Source: Rhodospirillum sp047263945
GTDB taxonomy: Bacteria; Pseudomonadota; Alphaproteobacteria; Rhodospirillales; Rhodospirillaceae
Assembly (NCBI RefSeq): GCF_047263945.1
Contig: NZ_JBLAVB010000003.1
Coordinates: 496,001 to 560,000 of the forward strand
Direction of reading: 5' to 3'
Length of the DNA stretch: 64,000 bases
Shown here: positions 1 through 8,641 of the stretch, in pieces
Position numbering within the stretch: position 1 is the first letter of the stretch
Layout of the letters: every line of letters begins with the position of its first letter
Notes under the pieces: generated by a model
Databases searched by the model: none
Told to the model about the DNA's origin: nothing
The model's input: only the letters and a program-made list of their open reading frames with translations
Made by a program: the position numbers and the translations under genes

Positions 1-411
1 TTCGGTTACTGTCTGCTGCTCGATTGCCATTCCATGCCGTCCGTCGCCCACGGCAGTCCCGCCTTCACCGCCCAGGTGGTCCTTGGGGATTGCCATGGGC
101 GGTCCTGTGCGCCGGAAGTGACCGAGGCTGCGGAATCGGTCCTGCGCGCGTCGGGCCTGCGGGTTGCCCGTAACATGCCCTATGCCGGGGGATTTACCAC
201 CAGCCACTATGGACGTCCGAGTGGCGGGGTGCATGTTTTGCAGATCGAATTGGCCCGGGATCTGTACATGGACGAAGTCACTCACCAACCCAATGACGGG
301 TTTGCGGCCTTGAATGACATTCTGACCGCCCTGGTGGGAAGTTTGGGAGATATTCTCGGAGCTTTTCTGTTGCCCGATACCGCCAGACTGCGCGCGCGAA
401 GCGCCGAGTAG
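1..411 (+). CDS. N-formylglutamate amidohydrolase family protein, C-terminal part
   Basis: The reading frame is open from the first base, so the gene begins upstream of the window; about 136 C-terminal residues are present, roughly half of a usual family member (about 270-290 aa). Visible family signatures are LLLDCHSMP (metal-binding His after an Asp), GGFTTSHYG and VHVLQIELAR. Family members hydrolyse N-formyl-L-glutamate or similar N-acyl amino acids, as in the last step of one histidine degradation route. No other hut gene is in view, so the physiological substrate cannot be fixed. The family call is firm. Confidence 0.85.
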   Translation, partial: FGYCLLLDCHSMPSVAHGSPAFTAQVVLGDCHGRSCAPEVTEAAESVLRASGLRVARNMPYAGGFTTSHYGRPSGGVHVLQIELARDLYMDEVTHQPNDGFAALNDILTALVGSLGDILGAFLLPDTARLRARSAE

Positions 412-497
412 GGGGCGAAGGGGGTCAGTAAAAATACGGATATACCGGTTCCGGGGAGGGCAGAAGCGGGATCCGTGGAGGGACTGGAATAAAAAAA

Positions 498-607
498 GGG
501 CCGTGGTTGCCCACGGCCCAAGTTCAGGGAGGAAACGTCCAAGAACAGCGTTGGACATCCCTATGTCCGTTGCTGCATTGCAATAGCTAACCCTATTTGG
601 AAGGGTT
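498..607 (-). ncRNA. Candidate small structured RNA ending in an intrinsic terminator
   Basis: No convincing gene lies between 412 and 934. On the minus strand this stretch shows three hairpins in a row: AACCCT/AGGGTT (589-594 with 602-607), GGACAT/ATGTCC (553-558 with 563-568) and GGGCCGTGG/CCACGGCCC (498-506 with 511-519). The last is followed on the minus strand by seven T residues (491-497), the form of a rho-independent terminator. It has the wrong polarity for the amidohydrolase gene to its left, and no minus-strand protein gene precedes it. A short minus-strand RNA is a reasonable reading; the 5' end is unknown and no known RNA family was recognised. Confidence 0.3.
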
Positions 608-934
608 ATTCAAGAACTTCCGAGTGGCACAAACTCTTTCCCGAGGGCGCGGTTTGCGGCTGTTGATCATCACAAAAATGTGGACGCATCTTTATTAGGG
701 CGAGAGCTTGATCATTGTTCGAAAATTTCCCAGTTTCTTCCTGGGTCAATGAATTGTTTCGTGGAGCGTTGCGTTCCGTTCGGTGCAACAGTTTCAACAA
801 ATTGGAAACATAGTGTTTCCGAAGAGAATGATAATTGGTCGATATTTATGGTACGAATTTTGCTGTGACTGAGTCGGAATATGAGGGCTCTCCCTGTGAC
901 AAGGGGATGCCTTCCATCGCTTGAGGACCGCGCC

Positions 935-1897
935 ATGTCTGCCTTCATGAGATCCAGTTTTACCTTGGTTCTATCAACTGTCTTGGCGACGGTCCTGGCG
1001 GGATTCCTTGGATTTTCAATCTCCCAGGCGCGGGCGGATACGCCGGTCCGATCCCTTTGCGCAGCCCAGACCCTGTCTCAGAACCAGGAAGAGGGCTTTC
1101 CCGAGCACATGTTGACCGCCATTTCCCTGGTCGAGAGTGGGCGTTGGGACAAGGGGTTGAAGGCAAGAATTGCCTGGCCCTGGACGGTCACCTCGGGGGG
1201 GAAGGGCAGTTTTTACCCCACCAAGGTCGCGGCCCTTCAAGCGGTGCGTGCGCTCCAGGCCCAGGGGGTGCGGAACATTGACGTGGGCTGCATGCAGGTC
1301 AACCTGCGCTACCATGGGGACGCCTTTGCCGGGGGTGTGGCGGAGGCCATGGATCCCGCCGCCAATGTGGCCTATGCGGTGAATTTCCTGAAGCGTCTGT
1401 ATAAGGAAATGGGCAACTGGCCGAAAGCCGTGACCGCCTACCACTCAAAGACCCCAGAATATGCCGAGCGCTACGCCAAAAAAATCAACGAAGCCTGGAT
1501 GGAAGCGAAGGAGAGCGTGCAAGACCGAGTCGAACTGGCCGCCCTGGTCACCGACTATCCCATCGCATCATCGAATTCGCTGTTCAGCTTGGAGAGGCCC
1601 TACGACGGGTTCTATTACCAATACGACGCCAAGCAGCGGAAAGCCCGTTTCGATGCGGTTGCCGAAAAACAGGCGCGGGAAGCCATCGAGCGGGCCAAGG
1701 CCGTGGATGTCGCCTATCGCGCCCGTATGGAGAAGGTCCGCGCGGAAAAGGCCAAGCAGGCCGCAGCCGCCAAGTCCTTCGCAGACAACTGGCGGGCCAA
1801 GAAACTGGAGGCCTGGAAGGCCAAGCAGCAGGCTCAGGATGCCTTTAAGGCCGGGCAAACCCAAGAGTCCTGGAAAGCCAGGGACGGAGAGTCCTGA
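935..1897 (+). CDS. Secreted lytic transglycosylase (SLT domain)
   Basis: Encodes about 320 aa. The ATG at 935 is chosen over the one at 881 because GAGGA precedes it and it opens a clean signal peptide (hydrophobic residues about 8-30, cleavage near ARA-DT). The SLT-type domain follows: catalytic Glu in AISLVESGRW (about residue 67) and the VGCMQVNLRYH motif (about 125). Such enzymes cut the MurNAc-GlcNAc bond of peptidoglycan non-hydrolytically in the periplasm. The last 90 residues are an Ala/Lys/Arg-rich, probably coiled-coil tail (VRAEKAKQAAAAKSF), unusual for a minimal SLT enzyme and perhaps used for anchoring. The gene stands alone, so its role (turnover or opening the wall for an appendage) is open. 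Confidence 0.8.
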   Translation: MSAFMRSSFTLVLSTVLATVLAGFLGFSISQARADTPVRSLCAAQTLSQNQEEGFPEHMLTAISLVESGRWDKGLKARIAWPWTVTSGGKGSFYPTKVAALQAVRALQAQGVRNIDVGCMQVNLRYHGDAFAGGVAEAMDPAANVAYAVNFLKRLYKEMGNWPKAVTAYHSKTPEYAERYAKKINEAWMEAKESVQDRVELAALVTDYPIASSNSLFSLERPYDGFYYQYDAKQRKARFDAVAEKQAREAIERAKAVDVAYRARMEKVRAEKAKQAAAAKSFADNWRAKKLEAWKAKQQAQDAFKAGQTQESWKARDGES

Positions 1898-2131
1898 AAC
1901 GCGCTTTTCCCCTTTCCTGAAAGGGTTTCTTCCGAGAGGGGGTGCCATTCTTCCGGGAATTGCCTATAGTTCCCCCTTCGCGGGGGCGTCCTTTGGTTGC
2001 CCCTTCTTGGCAAGCAACCCTTTCAAAAGGGGTTGGGCTCGGCTCGCGAAGCCAATCCCCTCCGGGATGGAAACCGCCCGTTTTGCGGACTCCGTTTTGG
2101 GAGGCGGGTCCGACCGATCGATGGCACTCCG

Positions 2132-2911
2132 ATGATCAACCCAAAGGGGATATCCCCAGCGGACGTATCCCGGCCCGATCTGTTCTCCATGGGTTTGGAT
2201 GCGCTTATTTGCGACCTTGACGGGGTGGTGACCGACACCGCTTCGGTCCATGCGGCCTCCTGGAAAGACCTGTTCGATGGCTATCTGAAAGACCGTGCGG
2301 CTCGGGATGGCGGGCCGTTTATTCCTTTCTCCCTGGCTGAAGATTATATCGCTTTGGTCGATGGCAAACCCCGTTATGACGGGGTGGACAGTTTTTTGCG
2401 GTCCCGGGGGATCGTTCTGCCCTGGGGCACGCCTGAGGATTCAGTCGAGGCGGAGACCGTCTGTGGTTTGGGCAACCGCAAAAATACCCTGTTCCGTGCG
2501 GCACTGGGGCGGGATGGGGTGACCCTGTTCGATGGCGCTGTAGCCGTTATCCGTGCTTTCAAGCAGGCCGGGGGGCGGGTCGCGGTTGTCTCTTCCTCGA
2601 AGAATTGTGGCCCGGTTCTCGACCGGGCTGGGCTGTCGGATCTGTTTGATGCCACGGTCGATGGTCTGCTTGCGGCCGAAGAGGGACTGCCCGGCAAACC
2701 CGCACCGGATACCTTTCTGCGGGGTGCGGCCCTGCTGGGGGTGGCGCCCGAATCCTCCTGCGTGGTGGAAGATGCGGTTTCCGGCGTTGCCGCAGGGGTC
2801 GCCGGTGGCTTTCGTCTGGTGGTCGGCATCGACCGGGGCGCGGGCGAAGAGGCCCTGCGCGCCGCTGGCGCCCACTGTGTTGTCCGTGACCTTGGAGAGT
2901 TCCTGCCATGA
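2132..2911 (+). CDS. HAD-superfamily beta-phosphoglucomutase-like phosphatase/mutase
   Basis: About 259 aa. The start is taken at the ATG at 2132; an internal ATG at 2189, just before the catalytic strand, is an alternative. The HAD motifs are clear: DLDGVVTD (nucleophile Asp, motif I), VVSSSKN (motif II), the Lys of GKPAPDTF (motif III) and VVEDAVSGV (motif IV). The helical cap starting TASVHAASWKDLFDGYL resembles beta-phosphoglucomutase, which converts beta-glucose-1-phosphate to glucose-6-phosphate. The stop overlaps the next start (ATGA), so it is translationally coupled to the trehalose-phosphatase gene. A GH65 enzyme follows; inverting GH65 phosphorylases release exactly the beta-glucose-1-phosphate this enzyme would consume. 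The exact substrate is inferred from context. Confidence 0.8.
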   Translation: MINPKGISPADVSRPDLFSMGLDALICDLDGVVTDTASVHAASWKDLFDGYLKDRAARDGGPFIPFSLAEDYIALVDGKPRYDGVDSFLRSRGIVLPWGTPEDSVEAETVCGLGNRKNTLFRAALGRDGVTLFDGAVAVIRAFKQAGGRVAVVSSSKNCGPVLDRAGLSDLFDATVDGLLAAEEGLPGKPAPDTFLRGAALLGVAPESSCVVEDAVSGVAAGVAGGFRLVVGIDRGAGEEALRAAGAHCVVRDLGEFLP

Positions 2912-3735
2912 CTGACGCAACGGCTCAAATCGCCACCCCAATCGAATCCCTGCCCGATGCCCTGGCCGATGGGGTGGCCTTGCGGGGGGCGCTGGCGGGG
3001 CGGACTCCGGTCCTGTTCCTGGATTACGACGGGACCCTCACCCCCATCGTCGACCGGCCCGAGGACGCCATCCTGTCGGCCAAGGGGCGGGAAGCCGTGC
3101 GGGCCTTGGCCGCCAAGGTGCCCGTTGCTGTGGTCAGCGGCCGGGACCGGGCCGACGTTGAGGCGCTGGTGGGGATCCCGGAGCTGATCTATGCGGGCTC
3201 CCACGGCTTCGATATCCGCGTTCCCGGCAAGGGGGAGGTGGCCTTGGACGGCCTGGGCGACCATGTGGGGCTTCTCGACCAGGTGGAAGCCCAACTTCAC
3301 GCGGGGTTGGATTCGATTGATGGGGCGCTGATCGAACGGAAAAAATTCTCCATTGCCGCCCATTATCGGCTGGTCTCCGACGGTGACTATCCGGCTTTCC
3401 GGGCCTGTCTGGATCGGGTCGCGGCGATGGATGGGGTAAAGGAAAAGCTCGGCAAGAAGGTCTTCGAATTCCAGCCCGATATCGATTGGGACAAGGGGAA
3501 GGCGGTGCTGCACCTGCGCAAGGCACTGGGGCTGGATGGGGATGACATGGCCGCCATGTTCTTCGGCGATGATGTCACCGACGAGGATGCCTTCAAGATC
3601 CTGCCCGGGATCGGTGGCATCGGCGTGTTGGTCGCGGCGCCTGAAGAGGACGGAACGGGACGTTTGACCCATGCCCAGGTCCGGGTCGCCGATCCGGACG
3701 CGGTCTATCGCCTGTTTCAGGCGATGCTGGGTTAA
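2908..3735 (+). CDS. otsB: Trehalose-6-phosphate phosphatase
   Basis: 275 aa, the normal size for OtsB. HAD motif I is FLDYDGTLTPIV (about residues 37-48); VAVVSGRD is motif II; the conserved YAGSHGFDI follows; motif IV is FFGDDVTDEDAF. These match the trehalose-phosphatase family, which removes phosphate from trehalose-6-phosphate in the cytoplasm. It overlaps the preceding HAD gene by four bases and is followed 40 bases later by a GH65 gene. No trehalose-6-phosphate synthase (otsA) is present in the window, so the source of the substrate lies elsewhere, or the enzyme serves a different sugar phosphate made in this operon. Confidence 0.85.
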   Translation: MTDATAQIATPIESLPDALADGVALRGALAGRTPVLFLDYDGTLTPIVDRPEDAILSAKGREAVRALAAKVPVAVVSGRDRADVEALVGIPELIYAGSHGFDIRVPGKGEVALDGLGDHVGLLDQVEAQLHAGLDSIDGALIERKKFSIAAHYRLVSDGDYPAFRACLDRVAAMDGVKEKLGKKVFEFQPDIDWDKGKAVLHLRKALGLDGDDMAAMFFGDDVTDEDAFKILPGIGGIGVLVAAPEEDGTGRLTHAQVRVADPDAVYRLFQAMLG

Positions 3736-3775
3736 GTCATAAGACAACAAAGAGACGGGGGGGGAGGGGACGACG

Positions 3776-6199
3776 ATGACCGACTGGACGTTGCGTTACG
3801 AGGGGTTCGACCCGGCGGAACAGGGGCTGCGAGAGGCTCTCTGTACCTTGGGCAACGGCTATTTTTGCAGCCGGGGCGCCTTTCCCTGGGTTTCGGTGGA
3901 TGATTCGATCCACTACCCGGCGACTTATCTGGCCGGGGGCTATAACCGGGTGCGGACCAAGGTGGCGGACCGCTGGGTGGAGAACGAGGATCTGGTGGCC
4001 TTGCCCGATTGGTCGGCCATCGACATCGTTCTGGACGGCCACCCCCTGGACCCGCTGACCGCTGAGATCCTGGAAAATACCCAGGAATTGGACCTGAAAG
4101 CGGGGGGGCTGCGCCAGAAGACCCTGATCCAGGACCCCGAGGGCCGCCGGATCTCCATCGAGGCCGAGCGTCTTGTCTCCATGGACGACATGCATCTGGC
4201 CATCCAACACCTGTCGGTCACGGTGGTGGGCTGGTCGGGGACGGTCAGCCTGCATGCCCGCCTGGACGGGAATGTCCGCAATTGGGGCGTGGCCCGCTAT
4301 CGGGAGCTTGAATGCCGTCACCTGATGGTGGAAGAGGCGACCTGCAAGGCCCTGGACGACGGCCAGGGCAAGGCGGTGGGGGAATGCCTGGCGTTGCTGG
4401 TGACACGCTTTACCCAAGCCAACCTGCGCCTTGCCCTCGCCGCCGACCTGCGCGTGGTTTCGACAGCGGGAGAGGTCCCTGTGGTGGACAAGGTCTGGTC
4501 CACGGGCTGCGCCAAGGTCGCCTCGGCTTCCCTCGCCGATGGGGAGACCCTGGCGGTGGAGAAGGTCGTGGCTCTTTATACGGGGCGGGACCGGGCGATC
4601 ACCGACCCGGCGCTGTCGGCCCTGGAAGCCGTTGCAGCCGCGCCGGACGGAGCCACGCTCAAGGCCCGGCACGGGGCGGCTTGGCGCCGTCTGTGGAACA
4701 CCGTCGACATGACCTTGGAGTGCGGGGACGCCGAGGTCCAACGGGTCCTGCGCCTGCACCTGTTCCATCTGCTGCAATCCCTCTCGCCCCATATCACCGA
4801 CCTGGACGTCGGCGTCCCCGCCCGCGGCTGGCATGGGGAGGCCTACCGGGGCCACGTCTTCTGGGACGAGTTGATGATTCTGCCGGTGCTGGAATACGGC
4901 CTGCCGGAAATCGCTGAAGCCACCATTAAATACCGCACCCGGCGCCTACCCAAGGCTCGGGCTGCCGCCGCCGCCGATGGCCTGCGCGGCGCCATGTTCC
5001 CCTGGCAGAGCGGCAGCGACGGGCGGGAGGAGAGCCAACTCCTGCACCTCAACCCCAATTCGGGACGCTGGCTGCCCGACAACACCTGGGTTCAGCGCCA
5101 CGTCAGCCTCGCCATTGCCTGGAACGCCCACCGCCACGCCCGGATCACCGGCGACCGCGCCTTCCTGACCCAGGTCGCCGCCCCGCTGCTGGTGGAAATC
5201 GCGCGCTTCTTTGCCTCACTCGCATGGTTCAACCCTGAGACTGGGCGCTATGAGATCCACCGGGTCATGGGGCCGGACGAATTCCACGATGGCTTCCCGG
5301 GTCGCCCGGACGAACCGGGTTTGCGCAACAATGCCTATACGAATGTGCTCTGTGCCTGGCTCTTTGCCACCACACCCCGGGTCCTGGCGGGCCTTCCGGC
5401 GGAGGATCGCCAGGGGGTGATGGAAGGCCTGGGGATGACCGAGCGGGAATTGGCCCATTGGATGGCCATGGGGCGCTTGATGCATGTGCCCTTCCACGAT
5501 GGCGATATCATCAGCCAGTTCGACGGCTACGAGACCCTGAAGGAGTTCGATTGGCAGGGCTACCGGGCCAAATACGGGGATATTCATCGCCTCGATCGGA
5601 TCCTGGAGACCGAGGGCGACCACGCCAATAATTATAAGGTCAGCAAACAGGCCGATGTGCTGATGCTGTTCTACCTGTTCACCCGGGAGGAAATCTCCAT
5701 GGTGATGGAGGACCTGGGCTACCCGCCGGTGACGCCCGAGATGTGGGCGCGGAACATCGAATACTATCTGGCCCGCTGCTCCCACGGCTCGACGCTGAGT
5801 TTTGTGGTCCACGCCTGGGTGATGGCCCGCAGCCACCCGGACCTTGCCTGGGAGTACTTCCGCAAGGCTCTGATGAGCGACGTGACCGACATCCAAGGCG
5901 GCACGACCAAGGAGGGTATTCACTTGGCGGCCATGGCCGGGTCGGTCGACCTCGCCAGCCGTTGCTTCCTGGGGCTGGAGGAGGTCGACGGTCTGCTCCA
6001 CTTTGACCCCTGTATGACCGATCGGATCCGCAGCCTGGAAACCCGGGTGCTCTATCGTGGACGGTGGATTTCGGTGTCCCTGTCCGACGGCGTGCTTTGC
6101 CTGACCGCAGAGGAAGGTGTTGGCCATAAGCCCCAGGTGTCCGTCCGTGGAGAACGTCGCGCCCTGGCCGGGGGCGTGGCGGAGCGGTTCGCCCTTTAA
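3776..6199 (+). CDS. Glycoside hydrolase family 65 protein (maltose/trehalose/kojibiose phosphorylase type)
   Basis: 807 aa, full length for GH65. The N-terminal beta-sandwich (about 1-270) begins with the conserved EGFDPAEQGLREALCTLGNG; the (alpha/alpha)6 barrel carries HGEAYRGHVFWDE, the general-acid Glu of VMGPDEFHD (about residue 500) and the phosphate-region motif SKQADVLMLFYLF. Inverting GH65 phosphorylases split an alpha-glucosyl disaccharide with phosphate into glucose plus beta-glucose-1-phosphate; some members are hydrolases. The beta-phosphoglucomutase-like gene two genes upstream fits a phosphorylase. A strong GGAGGGG ribosome site next to a run of eight G precedes the ATG. The disaccharide cannot be told from sequence by eye; trehalose is suggested by the neighbouring otsB. 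Confidence 0.85.
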   Translation: MTDWTLRYEGFDPAEQGLREALCTLGNGYFCSRGAFPWVSVDDSIHYPATYLAGGYNRVRTKVADRWVENEDLVALPDWSAIDIVLDGHPLDPLTAEILENTQELDLKAGGLRQKTLIQDPEGRRISIEAERLVSMDDMHLAIQHLSVTVVGWSGTVSLHARLDGNVRNWGVARYRELECRHLMVEEATCKALDDGQGKAVGECLALLVTRFTQANLRLALAADLRVVSTAGEVPVVDKVWSTGCAKVASASLADGETLAVEKVVALYTGRDRAITDPALSALEAVAAAPDGATLKARHGAAWRRLWNTVDMTLECGDAEVQRVLRLHLFHLLQSLSPHITDLDVGVPARGWHGEAYRGHVFWDELMILPVLEYGLPEIAEATIKYRTRRLPKARAAAAADGLRGAMFPWQSGSDGREESQLLHLNPNSGRWLPDNTWVQRHVSLAIAWNAHRHARITGDRAFLTQVAAPLLVEIARFFASLAWFNPETGRYEIHRVMGPDEFHDGFPGRPDEPGLRNNAYTNVLCAWLFATTPRVLAGLPAEDRQGVMEGLGMTERELAHWMAMGRLMHVPFHDGDIISQFDGYETLKEFDWQGYRAKYGDIHRLDRILETEGDHANNYKVSKQADVLMLFYLFTREEISMVMEDLGYPPVTPEMWARNIEYYLARCSHGSTLSFVVHAWVMARSHPDLAWEYFRKALMSDVTDIQGGTTKEGIHLAAMAGSVDLASRCFLGLEEVDGLLHFDPCMTDRIRSLETRVLYRGRWISVSLSDGVLCLTAEEGVGHKPQVSVRGERRALAGGVAERFAL

Positions 6200-6280
6200 G
6201 GGCCTCGCGGCCCTGGCGGGGGCCAGCCCCCGCAGACCCCTGGCAGGGAGGCATGGCCTCCCCAGACCCCAGGGACAGGG
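6196..6280. repeat. Dispersed GC-rich palindromic repeat, family D, copy 1
   Basis: Contains nested palindromes (GGGCCTCGCGGCCC, GCGGGGGCCAGCCCCCGC, GGAGGCATGGCCTCC) and starts within the stop region of the GH65 gene. The same sequence, inverted, lies at 40310-40386 and a shorter relative at 11299-11347. Function unknown; it may also end transcription of the sugar operon. Confidence 0.7.
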
Positions 6281-6421
6281 TCCGGAAAACGGTGCCTGTT
6301 CGCTGTGCCCCGCTTGATGTTAGAGTCGTGCCTCTTGATTATTTTAGCTTTACTTTGTCATCTCCACGCCTTGATCTTTGTAAGGTAAAATGAATATAAA
6401 ATTGAGAGAAGACCCGCATTT

Positions 6422-7150
6422 TTACAAATTTCTGGGTCTTTTTTTCTTTCTCAACTCAAAGCTAACTTCAGCCGCCAGAATACTCAAAAACCTATCTTTT
6501 AAAGGTTTGAGCTTTCCGACTCCTTCCATTCCAACAATCTCCATATTTGCCGCATCTGCCAAATCTCGTATCGACTTTATCGTAAAATAATGCAGATGAA
6601 ATCCATCCCAATGCCCTTCTTTTTGCCAAACACCGTAAGGCACGCTCGTCTCCGGTAGCTTCCCAAACAGCAATCGGAACCTGTTTTTTAAGTTACTGAC
6701 CAGAGGGAGGTTAATAAAAGCACGCCCGTCATGGCGTAGCACTCTTTCTATCTCCGAAAAACAAAACCAAGGATTAAAGAGATGCTCTAAAACCATCATT
6801 CCAACGAGAACATCAACACTTCCATCTTGAAATGGCCATGTGTTGTTTAAATCATAATCAATAAATTCAGATTTTCCCCTTACTCCAGGGTCGGATATGC
6901 CAATGTCAACGCCAATTGCCTTAGAAAAACCATAGGATTCAGCCAGATAAAGAAGTGTTTTTCCATTCCAGCAACCCAATTCTAGAATCACTCTCTCTTG
7001 TTCGGAAAAATAATTTTCCGGTAAATTGCTAATTGATTTTTTGCATATGTAGTATCTGCTGCCATAATCAAAACAATCTATGGTTCCTTGGTCAAATTGA
7101 GAAACTGAAGATTTGGCGTAAGATTTGTAAAAATTCTCTAGAGATCCCAT
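6422..7150 (-). CDS. Class I SAM-dependent methyltransferase (type 11), AT-rich
   Basis: About 242 aa. The ATG at 7150 is preferred to the GTG at 7159 because AAGGG lies at a workable distance. The Rossmann motif I is VILELGCWNGKTLLYLAE, followed by an acidic strand (AIGVDIGISD) and the post-motif VDVLVGMMVLEHLFNPWFCFSEIERVLRHDG, the classic Methyltransf_11 pattern in which a leading reaction product is reported to the membrane or glycan machinery. Small hydrophobic patches but no signal peptide. Base composition is far more AT-rich than all neighbours and Lys/Ile/Asn codons are AT-ended, which points to transfer, perhaps from a polysaccharide or O-antigen locus. Substrate unknown. Confidence 0.75.
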   Translation of the reverse strand: MGSLENFYKSYAKSSVSQFDQGTIDCFDYGSRYYICKKSISNLPENYFSEQERVILELGCWNGKTLLYLAESYGFSKAIGVDIGISDPGVRGKSEFIDYDLNNTWPFQDGSVDVLVGMMVLEHLFNPWFCFSEIERVLRHDGRAFINLPLVSNLKNRFRLLFGKLPETSVPYGVWQKEGHWDGFHLHYFTIKSIRDLADAANMEIVGMEGVGKLKPLKDRFLSILAAEVSFELRKKKRPRNL

Positions 7151-7477
7151 TAAATTCACTACCCTTTATCAAAAAATATTTTTACTCTTGAGGAGATCCT
7201 GTCTTCATTTTCTTTTGAAAAAGATCCCAATACATCAGTCCTGCTCCAGGATTGTGCTTCCTGAGCGCGCCACGCTGGAGACGCGTTCCACAGCGTCGGG
7301 GGTCACCTTAACCGCCAAGGTCCTGTAAAAGAGATGGAAACAGAGAACCTCTGGAACACTTTTGTCCAGTTTGGCCGACAGGCACTCTAAGCGAATTCAG
7401 GCAGGAAAGAGAAGTGCCTTGAACCATGGAAGAGAGCGACCTTCCGTGCGTGGCTTTTCGAACAGAACAGGGAGGAT
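7151..7477. other. Intergenic gap without a supported gene
   Basis: The first 100 bases keep the AT-rich composition of the methyltransferase gene and then switch to the local high GC near 7265. A hairpin ACGCTG/CAGCGT (7272-7277 with 7291-7296) lies at this junction. The motif GGCACTCTA at about 7381, recurring at 8237, 56554 and 58703, is present. No ribosome site plus open frame of convincing quality was found. Confidence 0.4.
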
Positions 7478-8164
7478 TCAGATATCCGTAGCGCCGCCGT
7501 TGGCGAAGACGGCCCTGGCCGCCCGCACATGGGAGCGTATGACCGAGGCGGCCCAGACGCCATCCCCCAGGGTCAAGGCCTCGACGATTTCCCGGTGATG
7601 GGCCATGCTCCGCTGCAGGTCGCGCTCGCTGTAACGGGCGAAGGTGCGCAAGACCAGGGGCATCTCCACCACTTGACGAATCATGACCTTCAGACGGCCA
7701 TTGCCCGAAGCCTCCAACAATAAGCCGTGGAACCGGTCATTGTAGACGGAGAGCGCCTTATAATCCACATCGGGATAGGCGGTCACCAGCCGGTCCATGC
7801 GGTCGCACAGGTCCTCCAGCTCGGCGAGCTGTTCCCCACCAACCCGGTTTGCAGCCAGTTCAATGGCATTGCCCTCGAGCATGGCCCGCAGGTTGAAGAT
7901 CTCGTCGAGATCCAGGTCCCCCCATTCGTTCACCCGGGCGCCCAGGTTGGGCTCAAGGGTCACCAGACCATCCGTGGCTAGACGGTGAAGGGCTTCACGC
8001 ACGGGTGTGCGGCTGACCCCGGTCAAGTCCGCCAGCTCTTGCTCCCTTAGGTGGGATCCGGCGACCCACCGGCTTTGCAGAATACCGTCGCGAATGCGGG
8101 CATAAGCCACGTCCACGGCGCGCTTGCTGGCGCGTCCGGCGGTCACCCCTTCCGGGTTTTCCAT
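7478..8164 (-). CDS. GntR-family transcriptional regulator (FadR/FCD subfamily)
   Basis: 228 aa. The N-terminal winged helix-turn-helix (about 15-80) includes GSHLREQELADLTGVSRTPVREALHRL, the diagnostic GntR sequence. The C-terminal all-helical FCD domain (about 90-220) has metal/ligand-type residues in DRFHGLLLEASGN and MAHHREIVEAL. FCD regulators usually repress or activate an adjacent catabolic gene in response to an organic acid. The gene is divergent from the oxidoreductase at 8642, with a long inverted repeat in between that could hold its operator. The regulated pathway is not evident. Confidence 0.85.
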   Translation of the reverse strand: MENPEGVTAGRASKRAVDVAYARIRDGILQSRWVAGSHLREQELADLTGVSRTPVREALHRLATDGLVTLEPNLGARVNEWGDLDLDEIFNLRAMLEGNAIELAANRVGGEQLAELEDLCDRMDRLVTAYPDVDYKALSVYNDRFHGLLLEASGNGRLKVMIRQVVEMPLVLRTFARYSERDLQRSMAHHREIVEALTLGDGVWAASVIRSHVRAARAVFANGGATDI

Positions 8165-8186
8165 TCATCACCCCCTGTTCACACTT

Positions 8187-8241
8187 GTGCCTTCGAGATC
8201 AAGTTGGGCCAAGAAGTGGCCCAACTTGGCCTCGAAGGCAC
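8187..8241. repeat. Long inverted repeat between the GntR gene and the NfnAB-like gene
   Basis: GTGCCTTCGAG (8187-8197) pairs with CTCGAAGGCAC (8231-8241), and AAGTTGGGCC (8201-8210) with GGCCCAACTT (8218-8227), giving an almost continuous stem with a short loop. A related sequence (GTGCTCCGAGATCACGTTGGGCC) occurs near 58757, which suggests a dispersed element rather than a private operator. The remaining 400 bases up to 8641 show no gene. Confidence 0.6.
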
Positions 8242-8641
8242 TCTAGTATAACCCGACTTAGCGCCGCAGGGGACCCCACCCCTTGGTCCAGATTCTGGAC
8301 AAAACCCGAGCCGCTTGACGCCCGAAAAGAATAGCCGCCTCCCTTGCCAGGCAGGCGCGGTCCATGACTTGTTAAGAACGACCCTCAAGGGGTCGATTTC
8401 CGTCGGAACGGCGCCGGGAAAGCGCTAGACTGCGCGCATGGATTGGGAAGCAGCGAAACGCCTATGCATAGGGTTGCGGCCCAGTCCGAATCTTGGACTT
8501 TGGAGTGCATCGCCGCCGTTTGGCCTCCCCAAGCAGGGTGAGTTGACGGTGATGTGTTCTCAAGAGGACCCACCCCTGGGGTCCCATCTGCTGGGATGCC
8601 ATGGCGGCGAGGCCCGATAGAGGTTTTCGGAGGAACGCGCC

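Noticed and set aside
606..948. Short minus-strand frames of 64 and 78 codons near the small-RNA candidate
   Set aside because: Poor or absent ribosome sites, non-ATG starts and no recognisable features.
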